A model generated the notes under the pieces. It ran no database searches. It had not been told where the DNA came from and worked only from the letters and a program-made list of their open reading frames with translations. Positions 1 to 11,600 of a stretch of DNA of 64,000 nt are shown one piece after another. Position 1 is the first letter of the stretch, and every line of letters starts with the position of its first letter. The position numbers were made by a program, and so were the translations under genes. The DNA is from Nectonema munidae (taxonomy: Eukaryota; Nematomorpha; Nectonematoida; Nectonematidae), in contig JAUIRK010000054.1 in the NCBI GenBank assembly GCA_030549495.1, forward strand, positions 186,001 to 250,000. Direction: 5' to 3'.

Positions 1-460
1 AGTGTATTTTAGTCAAAGATGATAATTTAAAAGTGGCCTAATAAGCCCTATACTATCAAGCGAAGGAAAAGTAGTGTGAGAAAGTTTGATTAAACTTAGT
101 TTATTTTGTTTAAAAGAAAGGTTTTATTTTTGTTGTAATATTGTTTTATACAAATTATTTGAGATTTTCAAAGTCTTGAATTTACATAATTTTTAAAATT
201 ATGAATAAAAACATCGAAAAACTTTTGATAACGACCTGTTAGGCCTTATACAACCATGCCAGGTTTAGGATCATTGATTGAGCGGTGGTATTTAGTGCGT
301 GTTAAGGATTATAGGTCTTAGAATGTAGTTATTTGTATAGATTTTCTATATTGGCTTATTTATTTAATTTTTTTAATTGTGAGTTGATGTGTTTTAAGAA
401 GTAGCTGATTTTGGAGATTGCAAGTTTGATTATATGAGGATAATGAAAGAGTTTAGGGCA
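1..460. other. AT-rich stretch, nothing recognised
   Basis: I see no coding frame, RNA gene or clear repeat here. It is the left flank of a decayed hAT element. Confidence 0.4.
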
Positions 461-1590
461 AAGTTTCCCAACCCTGTCCACATGAACGTCTAAGTGTCCA
501 TTGGGAATTTAAGGGAGTCCATGGACAAAAATATCAATATTGGGGATTTTTTAACACGGTAAGGGGTCCATAAAGTCTTTGCCAATAATAAATAATATTT
601 AAACAAATAACAAATGAGTTATCAGCATCCACTGCTTTTAACGCTTAATTGACAAGCTATTTATGCAGTATATTCTAAAATGTTTATACTAAAAAGTGTA
701 TAATAGTAAAATAAAAATTGGATTTAAGCATATTTTATATGATTTACACATCTAATGACCATATTACTCATTTTTATCTAACCACCATGTAAGTAAATAT
801 AACAATTTCCTAAAATGTTAAATTACTACTGACTGAGCTACGGATACCAGATATATTTATATTTATCCTTTTTGTGTAATAAAAGTCATAAGTTAATTGT
901 ACAATACAATTATTTGTGAATAGTATCTATGATTCCATGTTTAGTTTGAATAAAGTTGATTACAATAATTTCTAGCTACTTGGGGCTTTGATTTTATTAT
1001 CGAGGCCTGGATGTATATCGGATTTTATTTGAAAGTCATTATCTTATATCTTTCTATTTCAGCACTTGAAATATAATACTTGTTTGATTGAATTATTTAA
1101 AGCTCACATTACATTACCAACATCTCATGCAGTAAGCTTGATGGATTTCCCTCACTTGCTACAGTTAGCAGTAATTTAAAATATGACTATATTGAATACG
1201 TTAATTATTATCTGAAAAATACTCACGAAAACATGATAACTTATTTCAAAAACTTTTTAAAGATGAAAATTCAAGCTCCCAATCCATTTGAGATGAATGC
1301 TGCTGATGTTTCAATTGACTTACAAAAATGACTTGTTGAATTACAATGTGATGGATGGGCTTAAAATTTATTTAATAAAGATCAACAAATGCATGGAGGG
1401 TGAATTTGCTTTTAAATTTCCGCCATTATGGTAAAACGTTAAAATGTATATCATTTCTTTTCCGTCTTGTAGAATGTGGTTTTAGTTGTGCGAATCAGCT
1501 ATTAACTTTATCGAATTTGAAACCAGATATTAAAAATTGGCTTCACAACATTAGGTTTAAGGTTCTCATTAATGTTAATTTTTTTTAAGA
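461..1590 (+). mobile_element. hAT transposon remnant (C-terminal transposase piece)
   Basis: The left edge near 461 reads like a hAT-type end (AAAGTTTCCCAACCCTG). Translated pieces between about 1260 and 1570 match the C-terminal part of SCAND3/ZBED-like hAT transposases. An N-P-F-E-M stretch is followed near 1335 by a glutamate/leucine-rich segment, and the frame at 1462-1570 carries LVECGFSCANQLL, the usual '(V/E)xGFSA' dimerisation motif. The reading frame is broken by many stops, so this is an old fossil. The right end is not clear; GGGGGTCCAAAG near 1805 may belong to it. Confidence 0.6.
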
Positions 1591-3219
1591 ATAATAAAAT
1601 TTTAATGCTATATTCTACTTCTTTTTATTTATATTTGATACAAAAATATTATGCCAAATGATTTTTTGTTTATCTTATACAGGGCAGCCTTTAGATGTGA
1701 AATTATGAATATAATATATATTCGTTTTTTTGAAATTTACAATTAAAATTGAAATGTTTTCACTATTTAAATATACATATTTATAATTCTCTATTATAGG
1801 TCATGGGGGTCCAAAGTTAATATGGTTATCACTCAAAGTGTCCACAATCAAAATAAGGATATTAATTAGGTTCGGATATGTAGTTCGTAAAAATTAGATG
1901 GCGGGCATTGACGGTTTGGATGAATAGTGAAAGAATTGAAGTTCTTGCGTTGATTAAGTGTGATCAGGAAAGTAGAAGATGATGTGGTGTTTCGTAATGA
2001 TTTAGTTTAATCTACAGAGATTTCTTGATGATTTTTTGATATGATGAAAATAGAAATACCAGGAGCAGTGTCTGGTCAGCCATATTATTAGTGGTCGTGG
2101 TGGGAGAGAGGAATGGATTTGTTCTTGTTTATAGAACTATATTTTTTTTTCGAGCAAAATTAGAACGTATAAAACTATTTGTTATATTAATTATTAAAAA
2201 CAATACAAAATTTCAGTTTATTTCAATCGAAAAAAAAATAAAAAATATTATATTTTTAGTTAATTTTATAAATAATTTGCAATAGTGAGAGAGGGTGCAG
2301 AGGGAAAATTGCCTTTTGGACCTATAACTACGGAGGTATTTTAGTGCTTGTTAGGTTTGATAGGGATTTTTTTTCGATGGCTCTTTTTACCCAAAAACTC
2401 ACAAACACACCACATATAAGATAAAATACAACAAAATACTAAAAAAACATCAAGAATATTCTCTAATTTAATCAAAAGATAAAAAAAAATTCTCCAAAAT
2501 TTTAAAATATCAAAGGAGTATTGTTATACTTTTCAATAATATTTATTTCTTATAACTTTGACAAAACTTTTTTGTTTTAATTCATTACAGAAATATCGGT
2601 AGGACTTTTTACCCAAATATACCCAAATATACCCAAATACACCCAAATATGTTCTTTATTTACAAATAAGAACTTGAAATTAAAAATAATATTATATTAA
2701 AATAAAAAGATACACAGATATTTAAGTTTGAACTAAGAAGTAAGTTGAAGTAAGAAGAAGAATGTGATGAAGACGAAGAACTTTTTTCAGAAGACTCAAC
2801 ATCAGAAAAGGAGGTGGTAAACATGAGAAGAAAAATCACGATAGATGAAGGTGAATAATGTCAGCAGAAGCGAGAAAGATTTATCAGAAAATTGTGTATG
2901 AACAAAATTAGCTCCTCAGTTTACCAATAGCGAAGTTTATTGCTCAAGCTCAAATAAAAATATAATAACAAATGTCGATATCGTGTGTCATAAGATTACA
3001 CAATAGTAAACCAGCATCATATTTTCTTCAGTCTTCATCATTTCTTATTCGTTCACATAATGGGTGAAAGGATTAGAGGTAAACACGAAAAACAAAAATT
3101 TATAATATATCAGCAGAGTATGCCCACTCAATCAATAAACGCATTTACCAGTTGTGTTGATCTCAAATTTCTGATATGGTCAAAAATGTACTTCATTTAT
3201 TGAGTTCAAAAAAAGAAAT
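1591..3219. other. AT-rich intergenic stretch with a small tandem repeat
   Basis: No gene seen. Positions 2611-2650 hold four copies of a 10-bp unit (ACCCAAATAT, third copy slightly changed). The rest is AT-rich with long A and T runs. Confidence 0.4.
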
Positions 3220-5060
3220 TCAAGTCAAAATTTAATTCTTAGATCACAGACGATGTCATGCAAATGATAAAACTACGTGATAAACTTTAACAAAAATGCA
3301 AAAAATTCACTTTATTAAGAAATCGTATAAAGTATAAAATAAGGGATTTGAAACAGAAGAATTATTCGAACCTTTTTTCCAATTGTGATTCAAGACGGAA
3401 AACTTGGTAAAATATTAACAGGATTTTAAAAGGGAATAACAATAAGAAAATTCTTATTAAAATAAATGATGAGTACTATGATGATCATACCTTAGCTAAC
3501 ATTTTCAATGAAAGTTTTGCTTTTGTACAAAATGACTCTTTGCCAGAACAACTCAATTTCAATTTTCTTGACAACACAGTTGAGTTCTTTGAATTCGAAC
3601 TCTGTTCATGTGAAATGCTATTATTTGTTATTGATGGAATGAAAAAAATAAAACAAAGGACATTTATGGAATTTCAATAAATTAAGCTTCATAATGTTGT
3701 ACCTGTACATTAGAAAAATGATTGTGTAGATAATTACAGACCTATCTCAATTATCCCCACACTTTCAAAAATATTCGAAGAATTTATACATCATCAATTG
3801 AAGACTTACTTGGGTTCAATAAGTTACTTAAATGACTATCAATTTGGATTTCGCCAACATTATTCGATAGAAACTTTATACTTTTGTTTGATTCATAAGA
3901 CAGTTGAAATTTTAGAAAAAAAGTATGACGCATTTTTTCTCTTTGACCTGTCAAAGGCTTTTGATAGAGTTAATCACTCATCAATCTTGAAGAATTTGAA
4001 TGAATGTGGGTTTAGTAAAGGTTCGTTGTTTTTTTTCAACTCATACCTTATTAATAAGTATCAAATTGTTAAAGTGAATGATATTTTTCCTAAGAAGCTA
4101 TCCCTCAAAAATGGTGTCCCGCAGGGATCCATTTTGGGGCCCTTACTTTTCAGCATAGCTATCAACAACATTTTCTTCCTTCCAAACCTTTTTGAGTTTC
4201 TACTCTTTGCAGAAAACATCTGCGTTTATCTTCCTTTATCTAAAGTAAAAAATGGTAAAGTTATCGACACATATAGCTTGAATAAGTATTTAGACCAACT
4301 CTACAACTGGTGTTCTGTAAATAATTTGATTTTGAACAAAAAGAAATCCAAATGCATGATAATCTCCAATAAGAATAAGAAATATAACATTTAAAGTCCA
4401 GGTATTGCTGAAGAAAAAAATTTAAAAATACTTGGGTTATTATTTGACAATAAAATGAAATTTAGGCAATACATCGATCAGTTGGCCCTCGATCTAAATC
4501 GAGTCATTGGTATTTTGTTTTTTACTAAAAATATTTTCCCATTGGAGATTGAACTTTTGATTTATAATCAATTATTCCTTTCCGATGTTAATTATAGCAT
4601 CATAAATTGGTTTCTCTTTGGGAAAAAACGTATTCAAATTCTTCAAAAGAAAGCTATACAAGTAATTTTTAACATGAATAAGACCGACCACACTTCAGAG
4701 ATTTTTATTCAGAATGAATTATTGAAAGTGGAAGATATTTTTAAAAAAGAGTTGGAGTATTTCTCTATAAATATTTCAACGGTTGTTTACAGAATGTTTT
4801 CGGGCCACTGATAAGATATAGGGAAAATCTTTCACATAACACTAGGAACTCTAATAAACCTTTAAAAATTACATATAGACTAAAAGGATCAAGTATTTCT
4901 TTAATAAAAAAAGTTAATGAATTTTATAATGATAATGTACATCTCTTTGAAAATGTATCCATGCCATTACTTTCATTAAAAAAAATCATCTACTGACATA
5001 CAAATTATAATCTAGACTTTACCTTTTGTTTTCCATGTGAACTTTTAAGTTGTACTTGTT
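3220..5060 (+). pseudogene. Non-LTR retrotransposon (LINE) reverse transcriptase, decayed
   Basis: The order of motifs is that of a Jockey/CR1-group LINE ORF2 without its endonuclease. A TDDVMQMIKLRDKL-type spacer lies near 3250, then NYRPISIIP near 3735. The frame at 3798-4394 follows, with FGFRQ, the catalytic FDLSKAFDRVNH, NGVPQGSILGPLLF and LNKKKSKCM; the post-RT segment is at 4455-4811. The normally invariant F/YADD box reads FAEN (about residues 137-140 of the first frame), so the second catalytic aspartate pair is lost. Stops separate the pieces and the 5' half is missing, as expected for a 5'-truncated copy. A related fragment lies at 21130-21700. Confidence 0.85.
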
Positions 5061-6850
5061 GGTTTGCAAAAAAAAATTTTTTTTATATATCCAACTTGAA
5101 AAATCTAATTCCCGGCCATATTTGACTATTGATTTTTCCCATAATGTTAGTCTTGAAAAAGATGATATAGTTCTTCATGTGAATATATATTATAAATATT
5201 AACATATATACACATGGTTTGCTCCACTTTATTACCTTTGTGAACTCTCTTTTTTTATAATAAAATTCTATCACTCTCTAGGCTTTTTATTTTAAACAGT
5301 TTGCGTCGTTCGTATTATAGTTTTTAGTTTTTTGGTTGTTTGATGCACAAGCATATCAGCCAAAGCTGGAAAGTGCTTAGAAATTTCCTCCATCTCTCTC
5401 TCTCTCTCTAAGGACATTTTGTTTTTCGGACGTTTTGGTTTCGGAAGTTTTGGCTATCGGAAAATTTTATCATGGACCCTAGTCCCTATGCTATATATTT
5501 GTGAATCTATTTTTATACATATGGCTATCATATAATTAACATACACACACCATTATTTGAATAAAGACATTTTACTTCTGAATTTACTTTTTGTAAAAAT
5601 ATAATTTTAAAATTAATTTAGAACATAGTTCCATCCTATTTTTTCGTATGATAAGAACCGGTTTCTTTTTTCGCTCTAAACATCCAAAATTTTATTGTCG
5701 TACACTCTTAGTTGGTGATAAAACCGTTCAACATACTTATGAAGAAATAGATAAGTTTATATTAATTTTTTAAATGATTTAATTATTTATATTCCTAAGA
5801 GCTGATCTGATGTTTGCTGTGTATGGATATACAATCAAACCTCGTTAACCGGACTTTACTAATCCGAAACCTTGATAGTTTGAACAAATGAGGATCTTTT
5901 TAAAAATTTGTTTAAATTGGGTTAACTCTCAACTGAATATATCCTTTATCATTCACTAGATATTTTGTCTTCTAATTTTTACAATCATTTTCGAAAATCG
6001 TTTAGTCTTAAAATATATAATCAGGCAAAACCCGAAAATATTTGATTACATAATACCCAGATTGCGTTTATGTATTAGTATCTAAAATAGCTAAGTTTAT
6101 TTAAAAAGATCATTTTCCTTTTGTTTATTTTTCCAATATTTTTGACTTTTTTGCTTTAATGATAATAAACTAAATTTAAAACTTCTCTAAATTGATTTAA
6201 ACAATTTTAAATATTTTACAATCGTAGTAATTGAACTAGTTTGCAAATTAAAAATCTTTGTAATAGGGTCAATAGTACATAAATTAAATATATTCGTTCA
6301 AAAAATATTGAAAACTTAAATAGTCCTTTATTATATAAAATTTTTTACAAATACTAAACTTATGTTTCAAACATTTTTTTATCACAAATCCAACGCGTAG
6401 AAGATTTACAATCTCCTTTGCATCTAAAAGGTAACAAAATGTATTTTTTGGGTATCTTTCACTTGTTGAAGTATGAAGCATTCGTGTATATTCCTTTAGC
6501 CCGTATGTGTAAATGAGGCTTTTTTGGCTGTAAATATAATTGTTATTGAATCTAACATATATATTTTTGTATTCTAGTTCGTGAGCGACATTATGAAATC
6601 AAGCCTTGTATTTTCATATCCATTTCATTTCATAATCAAATAAGAATTAAGTGTGCAAATATCTAGAATACATTTACAATGGCAAAACATTTCCCATTCT
6701 TTGAGCCATAATATCCATTCCACTTTTGTATTGTAATCCAAAATAATTTGAGCCTTAAAATCGTGTATATTTTACTATTTTTAAGAGAAAAAAAATTCAC
6801 TTTCAGAACAATTTAAGACTTTATATAATGAAGAGTTTATTTATAGCTAG
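5061..6850. other. AT-rich stretch with a CT repeat and a Tigger-like end
   Basis: No gene seen. A short CT microsatellite lies near 5393-5409. From 5832 the sequence CAATCAAACCTCGTTAACC resembles the terminal repeat of Tigger/pogo elements (compare the ends of the 8764-10745 copy), but no partner end was found, so it may be a solo or very decayed MITE. Confidence 0.35.
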
Positions 6851-6856
6851 GCCTAT

Positions 6857-7611
6857 TTGTCAGATATTTTTAGCCATATGAATGAAGCAGATTTGGCAAT
6901 TCAAGGTTTCGGGGTTATGATTTTAGATGCTTCAGGAAGACTTCATGCTTTTCTGACTAAACTTCCATTTTGCAAAAGAAGGTTGAAAACAGGAAGCTTT
7001 GCAAACTTTCCAATGTTAGAGGAAGTTTTGGTTAACAAAGACTTGTTTAAATTATAGGAAAACTATATTATGCTTAGAATAGGCCGTCACTAATAGGGCT
7101 AAAGGCAAAATTATTGCTTAAAAATATTTGGTGTGCATTTACAAGCAAAGAAAGCTATCACTGATTTGATTCCTTTTGTTGCTGCCTATCTTTCTTAATC
7201 TGCTTTTTTTCGGCAGTTATTACTATCAAAACAAAAAATCTAAATCGATAAATGTGAAAGATGACATTGGATTGCAGTGTTTAATACTATTCCACAGTTT
7301 AATCTTATTCAAATTTTCTAATATATTTTTCTTACATATGAAATTATTTTGAAGTTAACTAAACTGAATAAAAGAGGTAGTAGGAAATATAAAAAACAAA
7401 TTTCAAATTTTCTAATATATTTTTCTTACATATGAAATTATTTTGAAGTTAACTAAACTGAATAAAAGAGGTAGTAGGAAATATGAAAAACAGGTTCAAA
7501 GCTAAGAAATGAACAAAAGTTAAAAAAAATATAGTAAATATGTTTTTAATAACGATGTCCTTAAATGAAATTTTTGAAAGGGTCCATTACTTGAAAAGGC
7601 TAAGAAACACT
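6857..7611 (+). mobile_element. hAT transposon fragment (second copy)
   Basis: The frame at 6857-7057 reads SDIFSHMNEADLAIQGFG near its start and then KLPFCKRRLKTGSFANFP. This is the mid-domain of ZBED5/SCAND3-type hAT transposases ('DIFxxLNxLNLxLQG ... KLxLWxxRxxxGxxxxFP'). The likely right terminus is at about 7577-7611; its reverse complement begins GCAGTGTTTCTTAGCC, like other hAT ends in the window. Coding sequence before and after this frame is lost. A 94-bp tandem duplication lies between the coding remnant and the end. Confidence 0.65.
7310..7492. repeat. 94-bp direct tandem duplication
   Basis: The block starting CAAATTTTCTAATATATT at 7310 is repeated from 7404 with almost no change. 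The near-identity suggests a recent duplication inside the hAT remnant. Confidence 0.9.
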
Positions 7612-8179
7612 GCGTTATGGTGGTTCCGAATGTACCAATTATATTCGGAAGCACTCCCGAAATTATAGGTTAAATTAACATAAAAAAACATTAAAGTATC
7701 ATGGACATAAATCGAATAAATATACCAATTGCATTGAAAATTTTTTTATATACTCATTTGATAACGAAATTATAAAATTGATTAATCCGAAAATAAGATA
7801 TTTCATCTCTAATCACCTGAAAAAAGCTTTTGGCTAGAACCTCTATAAGTTTTGCAAATATTTTTGAGATTTACGCTTTCTCGTATACTCATCATGCATT
7901 TATTCGAAACTAAGACCTATAGCTAACACAAGCCTGATAAGTTCATCACAGTTGGATGAATTCTCAGTTTAATTATGCCCGCTATGGTACATCTCATAAT
8001 TTGAAAAAATATATACCTTCATAAAATCTTTAAATTGTCACGGTTTATTGACGAAATAGGAATTTTATTTTAAATAACTACCTTATTGAAATTTTTGATT
8101 TTGTGGTTGATCTACGCATGATTTTTTGAATTTAATGCATGATTGATTTTATTCTGCCTTGTTGAATTTTCATTTTTAG

Positions 8180-8357
8180 ACTTTGTAGAAGACACCAAAT
8201 TCTGTCAGCTGCTAAACGAGCAAGATATTGGGAAAAGCCTACCGACAAAAGACAACGTTATAGCCACGAATTTTGCAAAAGAATCTACAACTTTGAAATG
8301 AATCGTAAAATAAAAATGCTCACATACATCAATCGTCCTTCTCCCTGGATTTACTGA
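8180..8357 (+). CDS. MRPS21: Mitochondrial ribosomal protein bS21m (MRPS21), last exon
   Basis: MRPS21 is the mitochondrial form of bacterial S21, in the small subunit of the mitoribosome. The exon follows an acceptor (CATTTTTAG, ending 8179) and is read from its second base, so the incoming intron is phase 2. It encodes 58 residues and stops at TGA 8355-8357. RYWEKPTDKRQR, CKRIYNFEMNRKI and the near-terminal PW match human MRPS21 (RRYYEKP..RRQR, CRRIYNMEMARKI, DPW). The upstream exon carrying the 'ARTVxV' N-terminus was not found in 1-8179; it may be further left or too diverged for me to see. There is no 3' UTR to speak of, because the next start codon is 34 bp downstream. The family call is firm; that the gene is complete is not shown. 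Confidence 0.88.
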
Positions 8358-8391
8358 TTTGCATCCAATAATAATCAGCCACACCTTCACA
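8358..8391 (+). promoter_or_regulatory. 34-bp intercistronic gap between MRPS21 and GADD45GIP1
   Basis: Only 34 bp separate the MRPS21 stop from the GADD45GIP1 ATG. The gap has no polyadenylation signal and one possible 3' splice site (ATAATCAG, ending about 8378). It is too short for an ordinary terminator plus promoter, which suggests one transcript carrying both cistrons, or trans-splicing at the AG. This is inference. Confidence 0.5.
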
Positions 8392-8639
8392 ATGTTCGCT
8401 TCTAAAATTAGGAGTTACAGCACCAAACTAACTCGCACCTACCCACATAAAGTACCTATCGATGTCAACCTACGTCATCCTCGCTCTATTCACCCCCGTT
8501 CATTGGATGAACGGGGCCAAGATTTTTATAGTCATTTAGGATTGCCCAAGACACCACTTGAAAAAATTCGCGATGTTTCCGGCCTGACTCCAAAATTGAA
8601 GCAAATGCTGGTCTCCCAAAAACACCCTCCTTCTATAAC
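8392..8639 (+). CDS. GADD45GIP1: GADD45GIP1 exon 1
   Basis: Starts at the ATG just after MRPS21 and encodes 82 residues including the presequence. It ends TCT ATA AC before the donor GTAAAC at 8640 (phase 2). Without splicing the frame stops at once (TAA 8641-8643), so the contiguous 94-codon frame is only a read-through view. Confidence 0.85.
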
Positions 8640-11600
8640 GTAAACATCCTATTAAGTTGCATTCATTTTTGGGGATTTTAGCTTACGTGCTTTAGTGTGC
8701 AAAGAGAAGCGATATTGCTTTTTTTGATACCAGTCCATTTAAATCTTTGTTGTAGCGACTGCATAGTCCAACTTACAACGAAATAATTTGAATCCTCTAT
8801 TTTGTCTGAACCACTTTCATTGAAATTTACACGCGTATAACGAAATATCATTATAACAAAATCCTCATTACAACGAAATCAAATAAATGTTCGTTGAAGC
8901 CAATTTCGTTATATAACTTACCAATCAGAAAATTTTCATAGAATTTTTTTTAGTGTGCTATTTTTATCGATAAGGCATTATTGCACCGCTGACATCGAGC
9001 TATGAGAAATTTGGCTACGCTAAGAATTTAATTAACAATTTTTAAAATTTTAAAATGAATGGTTTAAAAATAGCGATTATAAATTATTATTTTTTAAATT
9101 TTTATTCAAATTTAATTTGTACTTTCTTAACTTGCCTTTAAAATTTGTAAGTAAAATTATTTTTAAAAAATTATAGTGTTCACTTAAAAATTTTTTACCT
9201 AGTACTTTAAGTCTAATATTTAATTTAAATACATTTTTGATATTAATAGTCATCAAAATTTTTTTTAATTGATAGTCTTATTTTGTTAAAATTTTAAAAA
9301 TGGAAGCAAGGTCTAAGCGTAAGCAGTTTTCTTTCTTTGAAAAAAGAGAATTTTAGAAGAATTTGATAAAAACATTATGAAAAAATCTGAAATTCTATAA
9401 TAAAAAAAATATGCAATAAGTTTTTCAACTTTATCCACTTTTATTAAAGATAAAATTTTGATTCTTCAGATTTTTTTAAACAAAAAGACAAACAGCACGT
9501 ATTGCTGAAAATCATGACTTTGAAAAAGCGGTATTTGAATGGTTTGTTGAAAGTAGAGCAAGAAATGTTCCCTTAATTGGCGCAATTGTTTGTCAACAAG
9601 CCCGTTTTTGCTGCATCTCTTGGTTTTCCAAATTTTAAAGCTAGCAGTGGTTGGTTATATAGATTTCAAAAAAGAAATAACATATGTTGGAAAAGTATGG
9701 GCGGAGAAGCAAAAGGCGTCTCTTTGGAAATAGTTGATGAATGGAATATTTTTTAAGTTATTACCAAATAAAACTTTATCTTTTAAGGTGAGAAATGTAT
9801 TGGAGGAAAGCATTCTAAAGAAAGACTATCAATACTTCTTTGCTGCAATGCTACAGGAAGTGATAAAATTAATCTATTATTAATTATTGGAAAATATAAA
9901 AATCCTGGCTGCTTTAAACATTTGCCTTGCAACTACAAAAATCATTCTAAATCTTGGATGACAGCTGAAATTTTTCGTAAATGGATAACTAAATTGGACA
10001 AGATTAATAATATAAAAGGAAAAAAGTTTGCTCTTGCTTGATAATTGCACTGTTCAAAAAATATACTTAATGAATTAAAAAACATTGAAGTTGATTGATT
10101 ATCTTCCGCCAAACTCAACTTCAATATGCCAGCCTCTTTCTTGATTAAGGAATGATAAGAGCATTCAAAGTTAAATATCGAACAAACTTGATTAGATCTA
10201 TTATTGCCGACAGTGAAATTCAAAAATGTTCTATAAATATCTTTGAAGCTATGAGATTAGTTGTTGCAGCATGGGATTCTTTGGAAACAAAAACAATAAT
10301 TAATTGTTTTAGTAAAGCTGAATATGCTTCCCAAAATGAAATTTCAATGAATTGGAACCAATCTCAAGAATCACAACAAGAATTGATGTCACTTTGCAAA
10401 GAAAGACGTTTTGATGAGCAATTGATTAGAATAGGTTTCTGTAGAGGATGATACAATCACATACGAAACAAAAATAGACGAAGACATTATTTTAGACATT
10501 GAACAGCAAAGACAATCAGAAAATCAAGAATCTATTGAACAAGATGGGGATAGCGATGACAATGCAGAAGAGAGAATGATGAGTAACGCTGATGCTACTT
10601 TGATGACCAAAAAACTTTATCGCTGAGCAAAGAAGCATCAGAAGAAGTTTTAAAAAGCCTGCTTGTTCTAAGAATTCATTTTAAAGTTTCATTATAACGA
10701 ACCTAAAATTTGGCCGTTGAAATTCATTGTAACGGGGTTTGACTATATTACGTAATGCAAAATTTTGTAAATGTTGGTCACTTTCCTGCCATATCACGAA
10801 TGGGCGACGCAATTAACCTCTCCACTCCTCAAATATATAATATAAAATTAATTAATTTTTTTGACTTTTTCTTTAATAATTGAATGAAATATTTACAACT
10901 CCTTATTTATTTTAATCTCCTGTATCTTAACAGTAAGGTGGTGTGTTCATTGGATAAAAAATCTTTTATAATAAATTTTGAAAATTATATAAAAACAAGT
11001 TCGTCCCCTCCCCTCAAAATGTTGAGGATTTGCGCCTCTGTTTATATATCTTTCAAAACCTTTCATCATTTTTAGTCGTTTTTTCCCAAAACTTCAAAAT
11101 GTTAAAGACGCGTGCCAACGCCTCATCTCTAAGAATATGGATAAAGATATCAAACAATAAAAAAAATTAAAAATTTTATTGAATGAAAAAAATCATTCAT
11201 TAATTTTTAGTTCCACTTCTTCTTATTAAAAAAAGAAAAAATGTTTTATTGAAAAAAATGAATAAAAAAACACTCCAAATTACATAACTTTTCTGAAGTA
11301 ATTTTTATCAAAAATGTAAAGCAGAACTAAATTTAGAAAACTTGGTATTAGAATTTCTTCATTCTTTTTAGTGTATAAGAAAAAGTGTAAGTTAGTTAGA
11401 CTCTCAAAAAGGGTATAAAATAAAGATAAAATTGTGCAAACAAAAACCAAACAATAAATTAAGATTTCATTACTTCATTTTTCTCAGCATCATTCAAAAA
11501 TAGTTTAAAAGCTAAATTGGTGCAAGCTACAAAAAGTAAAATTCGCAATGATTTGCCTTTTATAACAACTTTTAAGGAAAAAAGTCTATGAGAAAAAGTT

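Noticed and set aside
7960-7995. Possible upstream exon of MRPS21 ending TATGCCCGCTATG before GTACAT
   Set aside because: Its exit phase (1) does not fit the phase-2 entry of the MRPS21 exon and the residues do not match the family N-terminus.
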